DNA of 55,535 bases, from positions 1-55,535 of the forward strand of contig JAHDQE010000002.1 in NCBI GenBank assembly GCA_018433975.1. Direction: 5' to 3'. Source of the DNA: Ornatilinea sp. (lineage in GTDB: Bacteria; Chloroflexota; Anaerolineae; Anaerolineales; Anaerolineaceae). A program made the position numbers and the translations under genes. Under the pieces are notes generated by a model. The model did not search any database and had not been told where the DNA came from. It saw only the letters and a list, made by a program, of their open reading frames with translations. Below, one piece after another: positions 42,722-52,313 of this stretch; the first letter of the stretch is position 1, and each line of letters starts with the position of its first letter.

Positions 42722-43225
42722 TTAATCACCAAACTCAATATTTAACTGGTCGTTATCATCATAGAAATAGCGGGCCGAAAATACCGGATCCGTCTCTTTC
42801 ATCGCCAACACCCTGGGCAAAATTACCCCTAAATCCTCCACTAGAGGAAGTTCAAAGATTTTTGCTCTCTCCACCCATAAAAGCTCCCCTTCGGCAGATT
42901 CCTCAAGCTCACCGCCGCAATAATTCCCGCTAAAGATAAAAATTCCAACCCCAATCGTTTCGCCTGTATGGATCACTGCCGTACCGCACAGACGCAGTTC
43001 ACAAGCTTCCAGCCCGGTTTCTTCTTTTAGCTCGCGCTTGGCTGCGGTCAGAATATCTTCCCCCGGTTCTATATGACCTCCAACCCCATTAAAGCGATTG
43101 GCCCACAATCGCTTGGTCGGAGCTCCTTTTAGCAGTAAGACTTGAGAGCCTTTTAACAAAAAAATCAGGGTTCTGGGAATCAACATATAGCGTTCATTAT
43201 TGATCCCTTGGTCTGCTTTCGGCAT
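42722..43225 (-). CDS. Nudix hydrolase
   Basis: 167 aa. Nudix box GGHIEPGEDILTAAKRELKEETGL at about 48-71 is complete (G-x5-E-x7-RELxEETGL). Start ATG 43225 is preceded by GGAGG; an in-frame ATG at 43249 lies upstream of that site and is rejected. Overall layout (short N-terminal strand, long C-terminal helix) fits MutT/NUDT1-like cleaners of oxidised or unusual nucleotides. Converges with rsmD over seven bases. Confidence 0.85.
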   Translation of the reverse strand: MPKADQGINNERYMLIPRTLIFLLKGSQVLLLKGAPTKRLWANRFNGVGGHIEPGEDILTAAKRELKEETGLEACELRLCGTAVIHTGETIGVGIFIFSGNYCGGELEESAEGELLWVERAKIFELPLVEDLGVILPRVLAMKETDPVFSARYFYDDNDQLNIEFGD

Positions 43226-43254
43226 AAAGTCCTCCACAATACCCCTCAAAACCA

Positions 43255-43291
43255 GCTCTGCCCGGCGAAAGGAAATCTTCCCGGGCAGAGC
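43255..43291 (-). terminator. Terminator after the aldolase gene
   Basis: 11-bp stem (43255-43265 with 43281-43291, 15-nt loop) followed on the minus strand by TGGTTTTGAGG. Confidence 0.65.
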
Positions 43292-43330
43292 AAAATTTTA
43301 CGATCAATTGTGTTGTCTTTATTTCAACAA

Positions 43331-44281
43331 TTATCCGGCCAAAAATGCGCGCACATCGCTAAGCTGTCCTGCGCTTCCCAGTTTTTCGTTTTTAGCAGCG
43401 ATAAACTTGGCATATTCCGACATGAAGATTTTACCGGGAACCCGGAAATCGAATCCTTCCGGATGCTCCTTGAAATATTCGCGGTGGACCCGGGTCCAGA
43501 CCAATCGTCCGTCGGTATCAATATTGATTTTCGTTACACCTAATTCGGCAGCGCGTTTAAATTGATTCGCGTCCACGCCTTTTGCACCCTGCAATTTTCC
43601 ACCGGCTGCATTAATTCGGGCAACCTCCTCCTGTGGTACAGAGCTGCTGCCATGCATCACAAGTGGGAATCCGGGGAGTTCTTTCTGAATCTGGCTCAAA
43701 ACATCAAAGTGCAGGGACTGTGAACCACTGAATTTAAAAGCACCGTGGCTGGTTCCGATGGCAACAGCCAATGAATCACAACCGGTTCGCTCCACAAACT
43801 CGCGAGCCTGTTTAGGGTTGGTTAATTTCGCATCCGCTTCATCGACCTTGACATGTTCCTCAACACCACCGAGCTGTCCCAGTTCAGCTTCAACCACAAT
43901 ACCCTTCGCATGCGCAGCATCCACAACCCGTTTGGTGATGGCAATATTAGTTTCAAAATTCTCGTGGCTGGCATCAATCATAACGGAACTGTAAAAACCA
44001 CTCTCGATACAATCGTAACAAGATTCTTCATCCCCATGGTCCAGGTGGACGGCAAAGATTGCATCCGGGAAAATTTCATCGGCGCTTTTAATACAACCTT
44101 CCAGCATCAGTTTGTGAGTATAAGAACGTGCTCCCTTACTGATTTGGATAATGAAAGGTGCCTGGCTATCCAGACAGCCCCGAAATAAACCCATGGTCTG
44201 TTCCATGTTGTTAATGTTATACGCGCCAATGGCATACTTTCCATAAGCAGCTTCAAAAAGTTTTTTAGTCGTGACAATCAT
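43331..44281 (-). CDS. fba: Class II fructose-bisphosphate aldolase
   Basis: 316 aa zinc aldolase. Zinc and catalytic residues: HLDHGD at 79-84, E in VEAELGQLGG near 132, GTSHGAFK near 178, and MHGSSSVP near 208. It cleaves fructose 1,6-bisphosphate to the two trioses in glycolysis or the reverse in gluconeogenesis. A tagatose-bisphosphate aldolase cannot be fully excluded. Strong GGAG site before ATG 44281. Stands between a histidine kinase and a Nudix gene. Confidence 0.9.
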   Translation of the reverse strand: MIVTTKKLFEAAYGKYAIGAYNINNMEQTMGLFRGCLDSQAPFIIQISKGARSYTHKLMLEGCIKSADEIFPDAIFAVHLDHGDEESCYDCIESGFYSSVMIDASHENFETNIAITKRVVDAAHAKGIVVEAELGQLGGVEEHVKVDEADAKLTNPKQAREFVERTGCDSLAVAIGTSHGAFKFSGSQSLHFDVLSQIQKELPGFPLVMHGSSSVPQEEVARINAAGGKLQGAKGVDANQFKRAAELGVTKINIDTDGRLVWTRVHREYFKEHPEGFDFRVPGKIFMSEYAKFIAAKNEKLGSAGQLSDVRAFLAG

Positions 44282-44362
44282 TAGATTCTCCTTCTAGTTT
44301 AATCACCCCGGATCAATTCATGCAGTGTTCTTTCAACAGAGATCCGAGGAGTATTATTTTAC

Positions 44363-45421
44363 TCAGAACTGCCCTACTTCAAGGGCCGGCACCTGGAAGG
44401 ATACTTTACAGCCCTTCCCAACAGCACAATCGATTTCCATATAACCACCCAGCATATCCACTCTCTCTCGGATCAGCTTTAAACCTAATCCTTCACATCC
44501 ATCCAGAATAGCGGGGTCAAAACCTTTTCCGTTATCACTTACCGAAATGGTAATTAGATTATCCTCCAATACCACTTTAACCTGGAGCTGAATTCGAATT
44601 GGCTGGTCTGCGTTGTGTCGTTCAGCATTTCCCATCAATTCTTGAACAGCTCGGAAAAGCATCACTTCCAAATAAGGCTCCATCCGTCTCTCTTGCCCCT
44701 TAATTTCAAGGTTGACGTCGATGGCACTTTGTTCTTTGAAGGAATCGACATAGCGTTTTAAAGTAGGGAACAATCCCAAATCGTCCAGCATCATGGGGCG
44801 CAGTTCAAAAATAAAGCTCCTCATTTTCTGGAAAGCTTGCATAGCCACCAGCTTCAAGTTATCCAACTCTTCTCTGGCTCGTTTGGGGTCAAGATCAAAA
44901 AGACGCGCTGCAATTTCCGTCTGTACAATAAAATTTGAAAGGGTTTGTGCAGGACCGTCATGCATCTGGCGTGAAAGACGCTGCCTGACGGCTTCTTGTG
45001 AATTGATTACGGTTTCCAGAATGGCAGCCCCATTATTGTTTCCCCCACGGAACCCGCCCTCCGAATTAGTAAACTGTTGCATCAATTCCAGTGCTTCAAC
45101 AAGCTTTTGTAACCCCATCTGCTCGCTTTGCAGCTTTTCAAGCTGGCTGCGCATCACCAGCATTCTTTGCTGCGAATCCAGAGAAGCATTGTACGCTTTG
45201 ACAATTTCTCCTCCGGGAATATTTTCTGCCTGGGCCTGGACCTGCTGAAGATGCCCACTAATCACTGCGTTGCGTTGGGTGAGGCGAACCAGCTCATCCT
45301 GACTTTGCTCCACCAACCGACTGACCTCTCGCAATGTTTCCCTGGATTGATGAAGTTCATCTTTTAATTGGAAAATATAATCTTCCCAAGGGTTCGAATC
45401 AGCGTGTCCTTGTACATCCAT
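44363..45421 (-). CDS. Cytoplasmic NarL-partner-type sensor histidine kinase
   Basis: 352 aa with no membrane helix. Residues about 12-115 form a coiled coil; the dimerisation-phosphoacceptor box SRQMHDGPAQTLSN places the phosphorylated His at 154 (HisKA_3/DegS type); the ATPase domain shows NAERHNAD (N box) and DNGKGFDP, GLGLKLIRERV. It resembles DegS. No response regulator is adjacent, so the partner, probably a NarL/FixJ protein, lies elsewhere. The signal is unknown; the coiled coil may sense a cytoplasmic cue or bind a membrane protein. Promoter at 45486-45515. Confidence 0.88.
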   Translation of the reverse strand: MDVQGHADSNPWEDYIFQLKDELHQSRETLREVSRLVEQSQDELVRLTQRNAVISGHLQQVQAQAENIPGGEIVKAYNASLDSQQRMLVMRSQLEKLQSEQMGLQKLVEALELMQQFTNSEGGFRGGNNNGAAILETVINSQEAVRQRLSRQMHDGPAQTLSNFIVQTEIAARLFDLDPKRAREELDNLKLVAMQAFQKMRSFIFELRPMMLDDLGLFPTLKRYVDSFKEQSAIDVNLEIKGQERRMEPYLEVMLFRAVQELMGNAERHNADQPIRIQLQVKVVLEDNLITISVSDNGKGFDPAILDGCEGLGLKLIRERVDMLGGYMEIDCAVGKGCKVSFQVPALEVGQF

Positions 45422-45485
45422 TCTTTTTGCTCCTGAGCAAATAAAAGAATATTAATCCGTTAAATTGGTTCTCAATCTGTCAGAA

Positions 45486-45515
45486 AGTATAGCACAGAGT
45501 AATCTGTACAGGCAA
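45486..45515 (-). promoter_or_regulatory. Promoter of the histidine kinase gene
   Basis: Minus-strand TTGCCT (45515-45510), 18-bp spacer, TATACT (45491-45486) with TG one base upstream of the -10. A GTACAAGGC/GCCTCGTAC hairpin at 45531-45553 separates it from the glycosyltransferase operon. Confidence 0.6.
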
Positions 45516-45557
45516 CAATCTGACCACCCGGTACAAGGCAAAAAGCCTCGTACAGAG

Positions 45558-47042
45558 TCATTTTGGCCAGCGATAAACTTTGATATTTTCACTCCCCGCC
45601 GCCGGCGAAAATGGAGCGTTGGTTTGAAAAATTTTTACGCCGTACTGACCTAACTGATGATACCCTCCCGGGAATGTCACCAGATAATCTGTTCCTTGTT
45701 CCGTCATGTATTGGGCCAAACGATCTTCATCCCGGATAAAAGGGGTCACCTCTGGAGAAATCAGACCGGCTAGATCCAACAAATTCCGGTCGGCAAAGTA
45801 GCCCATTGCTCCAATATCATGAGCTGCAATCAACGCATTCTCCGGCGTATTCTCTCGCACCCACTTTGCGGTCGTGACCATCTCCGATTCGATGATTGCC
45901 ACATCTTCTGCGTATGACCGGGCACCAAGTACCAAAAAAGCCGCAGTGAGGATAACGGTTGAAGCTATCCACACCCTGTGTAACACAACAAACAAACGGT
46001 TCTCTTGTTTTGCATGTTGCATCATCTGTACCATTCCGGCAGCGCCCAGCACAAAATACACCGGCATGGACGGTATCAGGTATCTGCCGTGCTGGTAAGT
46101 CACCGGAAGGCGCACAGCATAAAGGCTGGTATAGCCCGCCCACCACAAAAACGCGGCAAGATAAGACCAGTTCCATCGCCGGATAGCCTGCCACACGCCA
46201 TAAAAAAGTCCCGGGATCAGCATGGCGCCCGCGCCAATTAGCGGCAGCAAGAAAAGGTTCCCCAGGCGATCGATCAATGGGAATTGGTACAAAATTGCAT
46301 ATTCAGCCTGCTTGGCATAAAATGTGTTGGGCCACATACTGCCGGAAAGCTGGAAATTGAAGATCAAATACGGAATGAATCCTGATAAAAAACCAAGAGC
46401 AAGTTTCCCGGTGCCCCAAAAGCGTTCCCGCCAACTTTTAGCATCCAGGATCAGCACAAACCCGGCCGGTCCCAACAGCGTCAGCCCATCCGGCCGCACC
46501 CACACAATGATCCCAATCATCAACCCGATCCAGAACCATTTAACTTTCGGGAGAGAAATCAAATATAGGGTGAGCAAAATGGCAAGTGCGTGAAGAAGCG
46601 TCTCCATTCCGGAAGCGGCTGCCCACACCAAATGCCATTCAAAGACCAGAAATAAACCAAACCACGGTAACCCTGCTTTCAATTTTTCCATTTGCCCGGC
46701 TTGCAAACGAAAAAAACGTTCTCCTACCATGGCAAGCCCTAACAGGCAGCTAAAACCAAGCAAAAAAGCCCAAAAAAGGTATCCTATCCTCAGCCAATAA
46801 CCTACTGCCAGAAGAAACGACCAGAGCGGCGCCGTTGACCCTGCGGATGGCCGTCCGGGGATGAAAGACCACTCTCCCAGTACTGCCAGGTTGTGGGCGT
46901 AAGTCTGGTGAATCCACGCATCATCCAATGGAAAACCGATTTTATAAAACCTTGCACTGTAGAGCAGGAAAACACCGGCTGCAAACAGGACTGCTGCAGC
47001 CAGAATCGCTCTGTTTCGCCACACATTTTTTGATTCACTCAT
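45558..47042 (-). CDS. GT-C-type polytopic membrane glycosyltransferase (candidate)
   Basis: 494 aa, about ten hydrophobic segments. The first external loop carries the acidic motif FPLDDAWIHQTYAHNL near residue 36, the position of the catalytic Asp/Glu in GT39/PMT-like enzymes that use polyprenyl-phosphate sugars. A C-terminal soluble domain (about 405-494, with NALIAAHDIGAMGYFADR) is usual for such proteins in Chloroflexota. Substrate unknown. Last gene of a four-gene minus-strand run with gaps of 3, 9 and -4 bases. Confidence 0.7.
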   Translation of the reverse strand: MSESKNVWRNRAILAAAVLFAAGVFLLYSARFYKIGFPLDDAWIHQTYAHNLAVLGEWSFIPGRPSAGSTAPLWSFLLAVGYWLRIGYLFWAFLLGFSCLLGLAMVGERFFRLQAGQMEKLKAGLPWFGLFLVFEWHLVWAAASGMETLLHALAILLTLYLISLPKVKWFWIGLMIGIIVWVRPDGLTLLGPAGFVLILDAKSWRERFWGTGKLALGFLSGFIPYLIFNFQLSGSMWPNTFYAKQAEYAILYQFPLIDRLGNLFLLPLIGAGAMLIPGLFYGVWQAIRRWNWSYLAAFLWWAGYTSLYAVRLPVTYQHGRYLIPSMPVYFVLGAAGMVQMMQHAKQENRLFVVLHRVWIASTVILTAAFLVLGARSYAEDVAIIESEMVTTAKWVRENTPENALIAAHDIGAMGYFADRNLLDLAGLISPEVTPFIRDEDRLAQYMTEQGTDYLVTFPGGYHQLGQYGVKIFQTNAPFSPAAGSENIKVYRWPK

Positions 47043-47045
47043 TTT

Positions 47046-48668
47046 CTACTTCTCTGGTTCGGTATCAAATTCAAATAACCGCACACTACCGGAATCTCCA
47101 AGATAGTGCAGTCCGGCATAATCAACGGGTTTTTCATAAAGCATTTCCAACCCGGCAACATGATCTTTCTGGAGCGCCATATAACTCGCATGGTATCGCT
47201 CTGCCACAGAAACCAGCGTTGTAATATCCCCATCCGGAATGACAATCGCGGGTTGTCCGGTCGCGGCAAAAAAACCCGGCGGGTTGTTGATCACAACAAT
47301 CGAATCCGCTTGCAATCCATACCCCGTCAGATCGGTCTGGATTTCAACATGTTCTTTCCAGCTTCGCTCCCAGACGGGATTAGCAATTTCTCCGCCAAAT
47401 ATCCGGGCGTAATAAACTGTAACGGTCAGAAAAATGCTGAGCGCAATTAACCCGCTTCCAAAAACAGGTTTCGCCATCCGGGCATCCCAATTACGGACCC
47501 GGCTTCCAAAAGAAATAAAAGCATCCAGACCGCAGATAGCCAGAACCCAGAACAATGGTTGAAGGGCTGCGCCGGAGTGGATATAACCACCCCTCGCCCC
47601 GGAATAAGGAAACACAACGGTCATAACGCCCAGGATCATCAGCCAGACCAGCCCTGCCAGCCAGAGCAGTGGTTTCTTCCGTAACTTCCAGGCCCCCAAA
47701 GGGATCAGCGGAAGCAAAACTATCTCTGCTTGAACACCCAGCAGGTTCTTTAAGTTTGTAAGCAGGGCATTCCACCGGGCAGCCACGTGAAATTGCCAAC
47801 CCATCTCCAGCCACGTTGCAGGAGTAAGGCTGTCGGCCGGATAAATGAAGGTCTGGTCGTAATTTGTCATCCACAACGTCTTCGAACCGCCCGGCGACAT
47901 CAAAGAGCCATAAATCCGCAGGTTCCGTGCATACCAGGGGAACATGATCAACAAATATCCACAGAAGATCACGGTAGCATACATGGCTATACGCAAAATA
48001 AATTGAGCGTCCGGCACCTTGCCGCCCATCCTCTGCGTTTTCAGGGTTTCATAAATGATCACAAGCCCTGCCGGCAGGAGCCAGATTACCCCTTCGGCCC
48101 GTGTCAGGTGCATTAATCCCACAACGATCCCCAGCAGGAAGGACCTCGCCAGCAAAGTCTTGGGACTTCCGGGAATCTTCTTTGCAGCAATCCAGAAAAA
48201 CATTCCCCCCAGCAGCATATACAGAGTGAATGTTTCCGTATTGGTTGTGTATACCATGTAAAATACTGGGAACACGGCCAGCAGACCGGCTAACATGGCA
48301 TTGGTCGCGTTTTGTCCCCCCAATTCTTCGGAAAGTAAAGCCGTTACCAGCGGGATACAGGCTGCCAGCAAAATAAAGAACAATCTGGCTGCCAGAAACG
48401 ATCTGGATCCGGTGAGGAGCATTCCCGCAGCAGCAACCAGCGAAGGTAAAGGCATCCAGTAAGTATGGGAAGGATGAGGAAGTCCGGCTGGGTCGTCCAG
48501 GTAATTCCACAAAAAGGGTTCGTTAAAACCCGCTCCGTTTGCCAGTTGAAGCCCGCCCGAATAGTAATATTCCGCGTCCATATACCCCGGCACGGATTGA
48601 AGTACAGCCGCCACAAGTGAGACTGTCAGACCAACCACAAATAAAATAAGATACTTTTGTCGCGTCAT
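47046..48668 (-). CDS. GT-C-type polytopic membrane glycosyltransferase (candidate)
   Basis: 540 aa, about eleven hydrophobic segments. After the first helix comes GYMDAEYYYSGGLQLANG (about 29-46) with the acidic pair expected in the first external loop, and an unusual LWNYLDDPAGLPHPSHTYWMP stretch near 53-73. The C-terminal domain contains ADSIVVINNPPGFFAATGQP. Three bases before the next gene of the operon. I recognise the GT-C architecture but not a specific family. Confidence 0.68.
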   Translation of the reverse strand: MTRQKYLILFVVGLTVSLVAAVLQSVPGYMDAEYYYSGGLQLANGAGFNEPFLWNYLDDPAGLPHPSHTYWMPLPSLVAAAGMLLTGSRSFLAARLFFILLAACIPLVTALLSEELGGQNATNAMLAGLLAVFPVFYMVYTTNTETFTLYMLLGGMFFWIAAKKIPGSPKTLLARSFLLGIVVGLMHLTRAEGVIWLLPAGLVIIYETLKTQRMGGKVPDAQFILRIAMYATVIFCGYLLIMFPWYARNLRIYGSLMSPGGSKTLWMTNYDQTFIYPADSLTPATWLEMGWQFHVAARWNALLTNLKNLLGVQAEIVLLPLIPLGAWKLRKKPLLWLAGLVWLMILGVMTVVFPYSGARGGYIHSGAALQPLFWVLAICGLDAFISFGSRVRNWDARMAKPVFGSGLIALSIFLTVTVYYARIFGGEIANPVWERSWKEHVEIQTDLTGYGLQADSIVVINNPPGFFAATGQPAIVIPDGDITTLVSVAERYHASYMALQKDHVAGLEMLYEKPVDYAGLHYLGDSGSVRLFEFDTEPEK

Positions 48669-48677
48669 GGATCCGCT

Positions 48678-50159
48678 TTATGGATGTTCAAACGTAAATA
48701 CCAAAAGATCATTATAGGCCTGTTCGTTCACCAACTGGTAGTGACTGTTCAGCCAATCCAGTGTCGGATATGTCGAGTCGTCCAATATCTCGTAGTTTTG
48801 AAGCGTCGTTTCAAAAGTTACAAAATAAACCCGGTTTATCCCCTCTACAGCCTCTGCAATTCCTTCTTCAGGGAATATTCCCAGCGCAGCTTGTGTACCC
48901 GCAGCCAGCGTATCATTGATGGAACCGGGTTGGTCGGGCAAAAAAGCTTGCCGCAGATCCGGCGCAAAAAAATAGCATGGGAAATAGCTCAACTTATTAT
49001 CATGCAGCACCAGCGATTCCGCATTGCTTACCTTTTCCAGCTCTTCTACAGCTTCCCGGAAAGGTGAACGCGGAAATTCGGCAAAGGACAATTGGTAAGG
49101 CAATGAAAGAATAACGGCGGCCACAAAACCCACCGCTACGATCTTTCCCACATGGCGTTTCCACCCCTTCGAAATGACCCATCCTGCCAGGCCATAATAC
49201 GCAAAGGATGCGGCCAAAAAGCCCCGCGTCACAAAGACCGGGCGGATCAAATACGATATAACAAACATCAATGCGGGGGGCAAAACGGCAAAGGAAACCA
49301 AAAATAGAAGCGCGTCCTCCCCCTTGATCCCTTTCAGGACTTCAAAGCCCACCAACGCCAGGATTTGAACACTCAGGACCGCGCAAACCATCAACCACGG
49401 CTGCGGTAAAGGCAGTGTCGCGGTAAACATTAAAATAGATTGGAAAATTTCAACCAGCCCCGGCCGCGGCGTCCAAAAAGCGGTCTGGATTTTCTCCACC
49501 TGCCCTGGAATCTTTATCAGCCAGGGGAGTGAAATCAAGCCAATCAGCCCCACAGCCAACAGTACTTTTCCCAGACTTCGCCAATCTCGTTTAAAAAACA
49601 GAAACGCCAGCGGAACCGCGATCCAGAAAACGGCCAGATTATGAGTATACATAGCCACCGCGCCGGAAGCCACAAGGCCCAACCAATCTCCCCAATGATC
49701 GCGTAAACCCTCCCCATTCCGCCAGATTCGGCTGAAAAACAGGGCGTACGCCAGTTCGCTGAAAGCCAGAAGCGCGTACATCCGGATATCCTGAGCATGA
49801 TAAATCTGTAAAGGCGATATTCCCACCAGAAAGGCGGTCCATAATCCGGCCTTGGGATTATCCGTCAGTTCCCAAACCAACCGGTACGCCAGATAAACAC
49901 ATCCCAGACTGATCAAAACCGTCAGAAATCGGACGAACCACAGTTCCCGCCCCAAAAACAACCAGAAATGCAGGATGAAATAAAACAACGGCGGCATCGT
50001 ATCCGCCGCTGTCCCCGCTATAATTTCTGCCGGGCTCCGTGAAGCCAGCAGGTATGTAAAAGCGTCATCATATTGAATGCTGCGCGTATTGATAAAAAGC
50101 ACTCGCAGCACAGCACTGAGAAGCATCACCCCACCCAGTAGCTTCTGATGCTGTTTCAT
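48678..50159 (-). CDS. GT39-like membrane glycosyltransferase
   Basis: 493 aa, eleven to twelve hydrophobic segments. Opens with SIQYDDAFTYLLASRSP near residue 27, the best GT39/ArnT-like first-loop motif in the set (acidic pair DD), and has a PLFYFILHFWLFLG and QIYHAQDIRMYALLAF stretch typical of PMT_2 (DUF/GT39) proteins. It probably transfers a lipid-linked sugar at the outer face of the membrane. Four-base overlap (ATGA-type) with the preceding GT87-like gene indicates coupling. Confidence 0.75.
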   Translation of the reverse strand: MKQHQKLLGGVMLLSAVLRVLFINTRSIQYDDAFTYLLASRSPAEIIAGTAADTMPPLFYFILHFWLFLGRELWFVRFLTVLISLGCVYLAYRLVWELTDNPKAGLWTAFLVGISPLQIYHAQDIRMYALLAFSELAYALFFSRIWRNGEGLRDHWGDWLGLVASGAVAMYTHNLAVFWIAVPLAFLFFKRDWRSLGKVLLAVGLIGLISLPWLIKIPGQVEKIQTAFWTPRPGLVEIFQSILMFTATLPLPQPWLMVCAVLSVQILALVGFEVLKGIKGEDALLFLVSFAVLPPALMFVISYLIRPVFVTRGFLAASFAYYGLAGWVISKGWKRHVGKIVAVGFVAAVILSLPYQLSFAEFPRSPFREAVEELEKVSNAESLVLHDNKLSYFPCYFFAPDLRQAFLPDQPGSINDTLAAGTQAALGIFPEEGIAEAVEGINRVYFVTFETTLQNYEILDDSTYPTLDWLNSHYQLVNEQAYNDLLVFTFEHP

Positions 50160-51421
50160 CGCAGGAATGGATTCCCGTTTCCCGAAACTCTCTCAAACCA
50201 CACATTGGGAGATTGAACAGCCCACCACCGCACCCAATATAAAGTGATCAGCAAAAATGCCGGGAATGGGAAGAACATTTCGGGCCCTTGCTGCGGTTGG
50301 CTGCCCATCTCTAAGGTGTTTAAAAAGATAACCCACAGACCGACTCCCAACACCAGCATTGAAACCAGAGACAACATGGAACCGCCCTGACGCCAACGTT
50401 CCTCCCATAAAGCAAAAACCAGCACAAGAGCAGGCATCCCAACGATAAAATTACCCGGGTCGGTCTGGATGCCAATCCAAAAACTGACAGCAATCGTAAA
50501 ACAGGCCGTCCACACAAAACCAACTTTTCCACTCTTCCGGCTGATCCACCATTCTACCAGCAAAAGAACTGCCAGGACACCGGAAACGCCATATCCGATT
50601 CGTTTTCCCATGGCCGGGATAATCGCTGCCAGTGCCGTTCCAAAAGTTCCCGGAGGGTTATATCCCGGATAACGCAGCACTTCCAAGAGATTCTGCGTAA
50701 TCCAATCCGGGAGCAGCAAAGCCACACTTGCACTTAACAGGAACAGCGTAACCACGAACCATCCCACAAATTTCCAGCGCCCTCTGGAGGCCGTCCAGAA
50801 CAATAGGAAAATAATGAGGACAATCACTACCTGCGGTTTGATGGTCGAAAATGCCAGAAGGACCCCGGCCAGTTCATCATTTTCATTTTTTAAAGCCAGC
50901 AGTCCTACCGCCACAGCCAATGCAACCAGAACCACTGCGTTCCCATTGATAATCGGGCGGACAGCATGATACCACACGATAGAGAACAGAAAAAACAATC
51001 CGAAATTAAGCAGTCTGGGCTTCCAATCCGCAAGCCGCATACTCACCACGGAGAGCAAAAGCAGAGCAACTTCCAGCGTCGTCATCCACAATGCGCGGGC
51101 CAGCACAAAATTCGAAATCAATGCATATGGCAAGAAAACCACGATAGAGTATAAAGGGTAGGCCACTCTCAACTCATGTTCACCGGCCTCAGCAGGACGG
51201 CCATAAGCAAAAGTCTGAATACGAACTGCTGTTTCGTCACTGTAAGGGCTGATTCCTTCTGAAAGGAAAGTCTTCGTGCCCATCCAGTGGACTAGAAAAT
51301 CATTGCCGCCGGGGTTTTGCTCACAATACCGATAATTTCCCCAGGTTAAACCGGCCAGCGCTGCCAGAACACCCACAATGGTGAGAGTCCAGATCCAGAT
51401 CGGGTTTGTCTTTCGTATCAA
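50156..51421 (-). CDS. GT87-like (DUF2029) membrane glycosyltransferase
   Basis: 421 aa from TTG 51421, chosen because AAGGAG lies six bases upstream; an in-frame ATG at 51451 is itself upstream of that site. About ten hydrophobic segments. The motif NDFLVHWMGTKTFLSEGISPYSDE near 38-61 and PIINGNAVVLVALAVAVG near 157 fit the GT87 mannosyltransferase type described in actinobacteria, which uses polyprenyl-phospho-mannose. First gene of the four-gene run. Confidence 0.75.
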   Translation of the reverse strand: MIRKTNPIWIWTLTIVGVLAALAGLTWGNYRYCEQNPGGNDFLVHWMGTKTFLSEGISPYSDETAVRIQTFAYGRPAEAGEHELRVAYPLYSIVVFLPYALISNFVLARALWMTTLEVALLLLSVVSMRLADWKPRLLNFGLFFLFSIVWYHAVRPIINGNAVVLVALAVAVGLLALKNENDELAGVLLAFSTIKPQVVIVLIIFLLFWTASRGRWKFVGWFVVTLFLLSASVALLLPDWITQNLLEVLRYPGYNPPGTFGTALAAIIPAMGKRIGYGVSGVLAVLLLVEWWISRKSGKVGFVWTACFTIAVSFWIGIQTDPGNFIVGMPALVLVFALWEERWRQGGSMLSLVSMLVLGVGLWVIFLNTLEMGSQPQQGPEMFFPFPAFLLITLYWVRWWAVQSPNVWFERVSGNGNPFLR

Positions 51422-51485
51422 AATGTACTCCTTCCGTCTTTCTGGTAGCAAATATCAATCTTCTCCATCCGTGTCCGGATTCAAT

Positions 51486-51491
51486 TATAAT
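51486..51491 (+). promoter_or_regulatory. -10 box of the amidase gene, near-leaderless
   Basis: TATAAT ends nine bases before ATG 51501. AAGGAG sits immediately against the start codon, too close to act as a ribosome-binding site, which suggests a very short or absent leader. No good -35 is visible. Confidence 0.4.
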
Positions 51492-51500
51492 TCAAGGAGA

Positions 51501-52313
51501 ATGAAGATAACAATTTCTCTCGTCCAAATGAACATTGAACCCGGGAAGCTTTCCAAAAACGTGGAGACTGCCCGTCAGGGAGTGCTTGAAGCCTCCGGAA
51601 ACGGCGCTGAGTTGGTTTTACTGCCGGAGCTATGGAGCACCGGATACGATTTACCCAACGCAGCACAGCTCGCTCAAAAAAACACAGAGCTTGAAACGGA
51701 TACCGCCGCATGGAGTGCACTGCACCGCATCTGGCTTGGCGGTTCCGTTCTGAAAAACGGTCCTTCCGGTATCCAAAACACCTTTCAACTGCACGACCCC
51801 TCAGGAAAAATCGTCTCTCAATACCCAAAAATTCACCTGTTTGGATTGATGAACGAGGACCGTTACCTGATTGCAGGGGATAAACCGGTTGCAGCACGCA
51901 CTCCCTGGGGGAAAACGGGGCTGTCAATTTGCTACGACCTGCGTTTTCCGGAATTGTTTCGCACTTACGCAGTCGCCGGCTGCGCCCTCATCCTTTTAAG
52001 CGCAGAATGGCCCCTCAAGCGTATTTTCCATTGGGAAACACTGTTAAAAGCCCGCGCGATTGAAAATCAAGTTTTTATCGCAGCCACCAATTGCGTAGGA
52101 CGCGGTGGTGACGAGGTTTTTGGCGGCTCCAGCGCAATAATCTCACCCTGGGGTGAAGTCCTGGCTGTGGGAAGCAAAGATCAGGAAGAAATCCTCACCG
52201 CCGAAATCGATATGGATGAAGTTCAACGGACCAAAAAAACCATCCCAATTCTCACCGACCGCCGGCCCGATGCATACTTTTCTATCCCGGATGGAGAAAA
52301 CCCGGCGTACTAA
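51501..52313 (+). CDS. Carbon-nitrogen hydrolase (nitrilase superfamily, omega-amidase-like)
   Basis: 270 aa from ATG 51501; the longer in-frame start at 51378 would give an atypical 41-residue extension. The Glu-Lys-Cys triad is intact: E43 (LLPELW), K110 (YPKIHLFG), C144 (SICYDLRFPELF). Resembles the Nit2/YafV-type omega-amidases that hydrolyse 2-oxoglutaramate or related amides. It is the only plus-strand gene in a 10-kb block of minus-strand glycosyltransferases. Its stop TAA and the stop TAG of the converging gene share the bases CTAA. Confidence 0.92.
   Translation: MKITISLVQMNIEPGKLSKNVETARQGVLEASGNGAELVLLPELWSTGYDLPNAAQLAQKNTELETDTAAWSALHRIWLGGSVLKNGPSGIQNTFQLHDPSGKIVSQYPKIHLFGLMNEDRYLIAGDKPVAARTPWGKTGLSICYDLRFPELFRTYAVAGCALILLSAEWPLKRIFHWETLLKARAIENQVFIAATNCVGRGGDEVFGGSSAIISPWGEVLAVGSKDQEEILTAEIDMDEVQRTKKTIPILTDRRPDAYFSIPDGENPAY

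Noticed and set aside
45531..45553. Hairpin after the glycosyltransferase operon as a terminator
   Set aside because: The stem contains one G-U pair and is not followed by a U tract on the minus strand; kept only as a separating structure.
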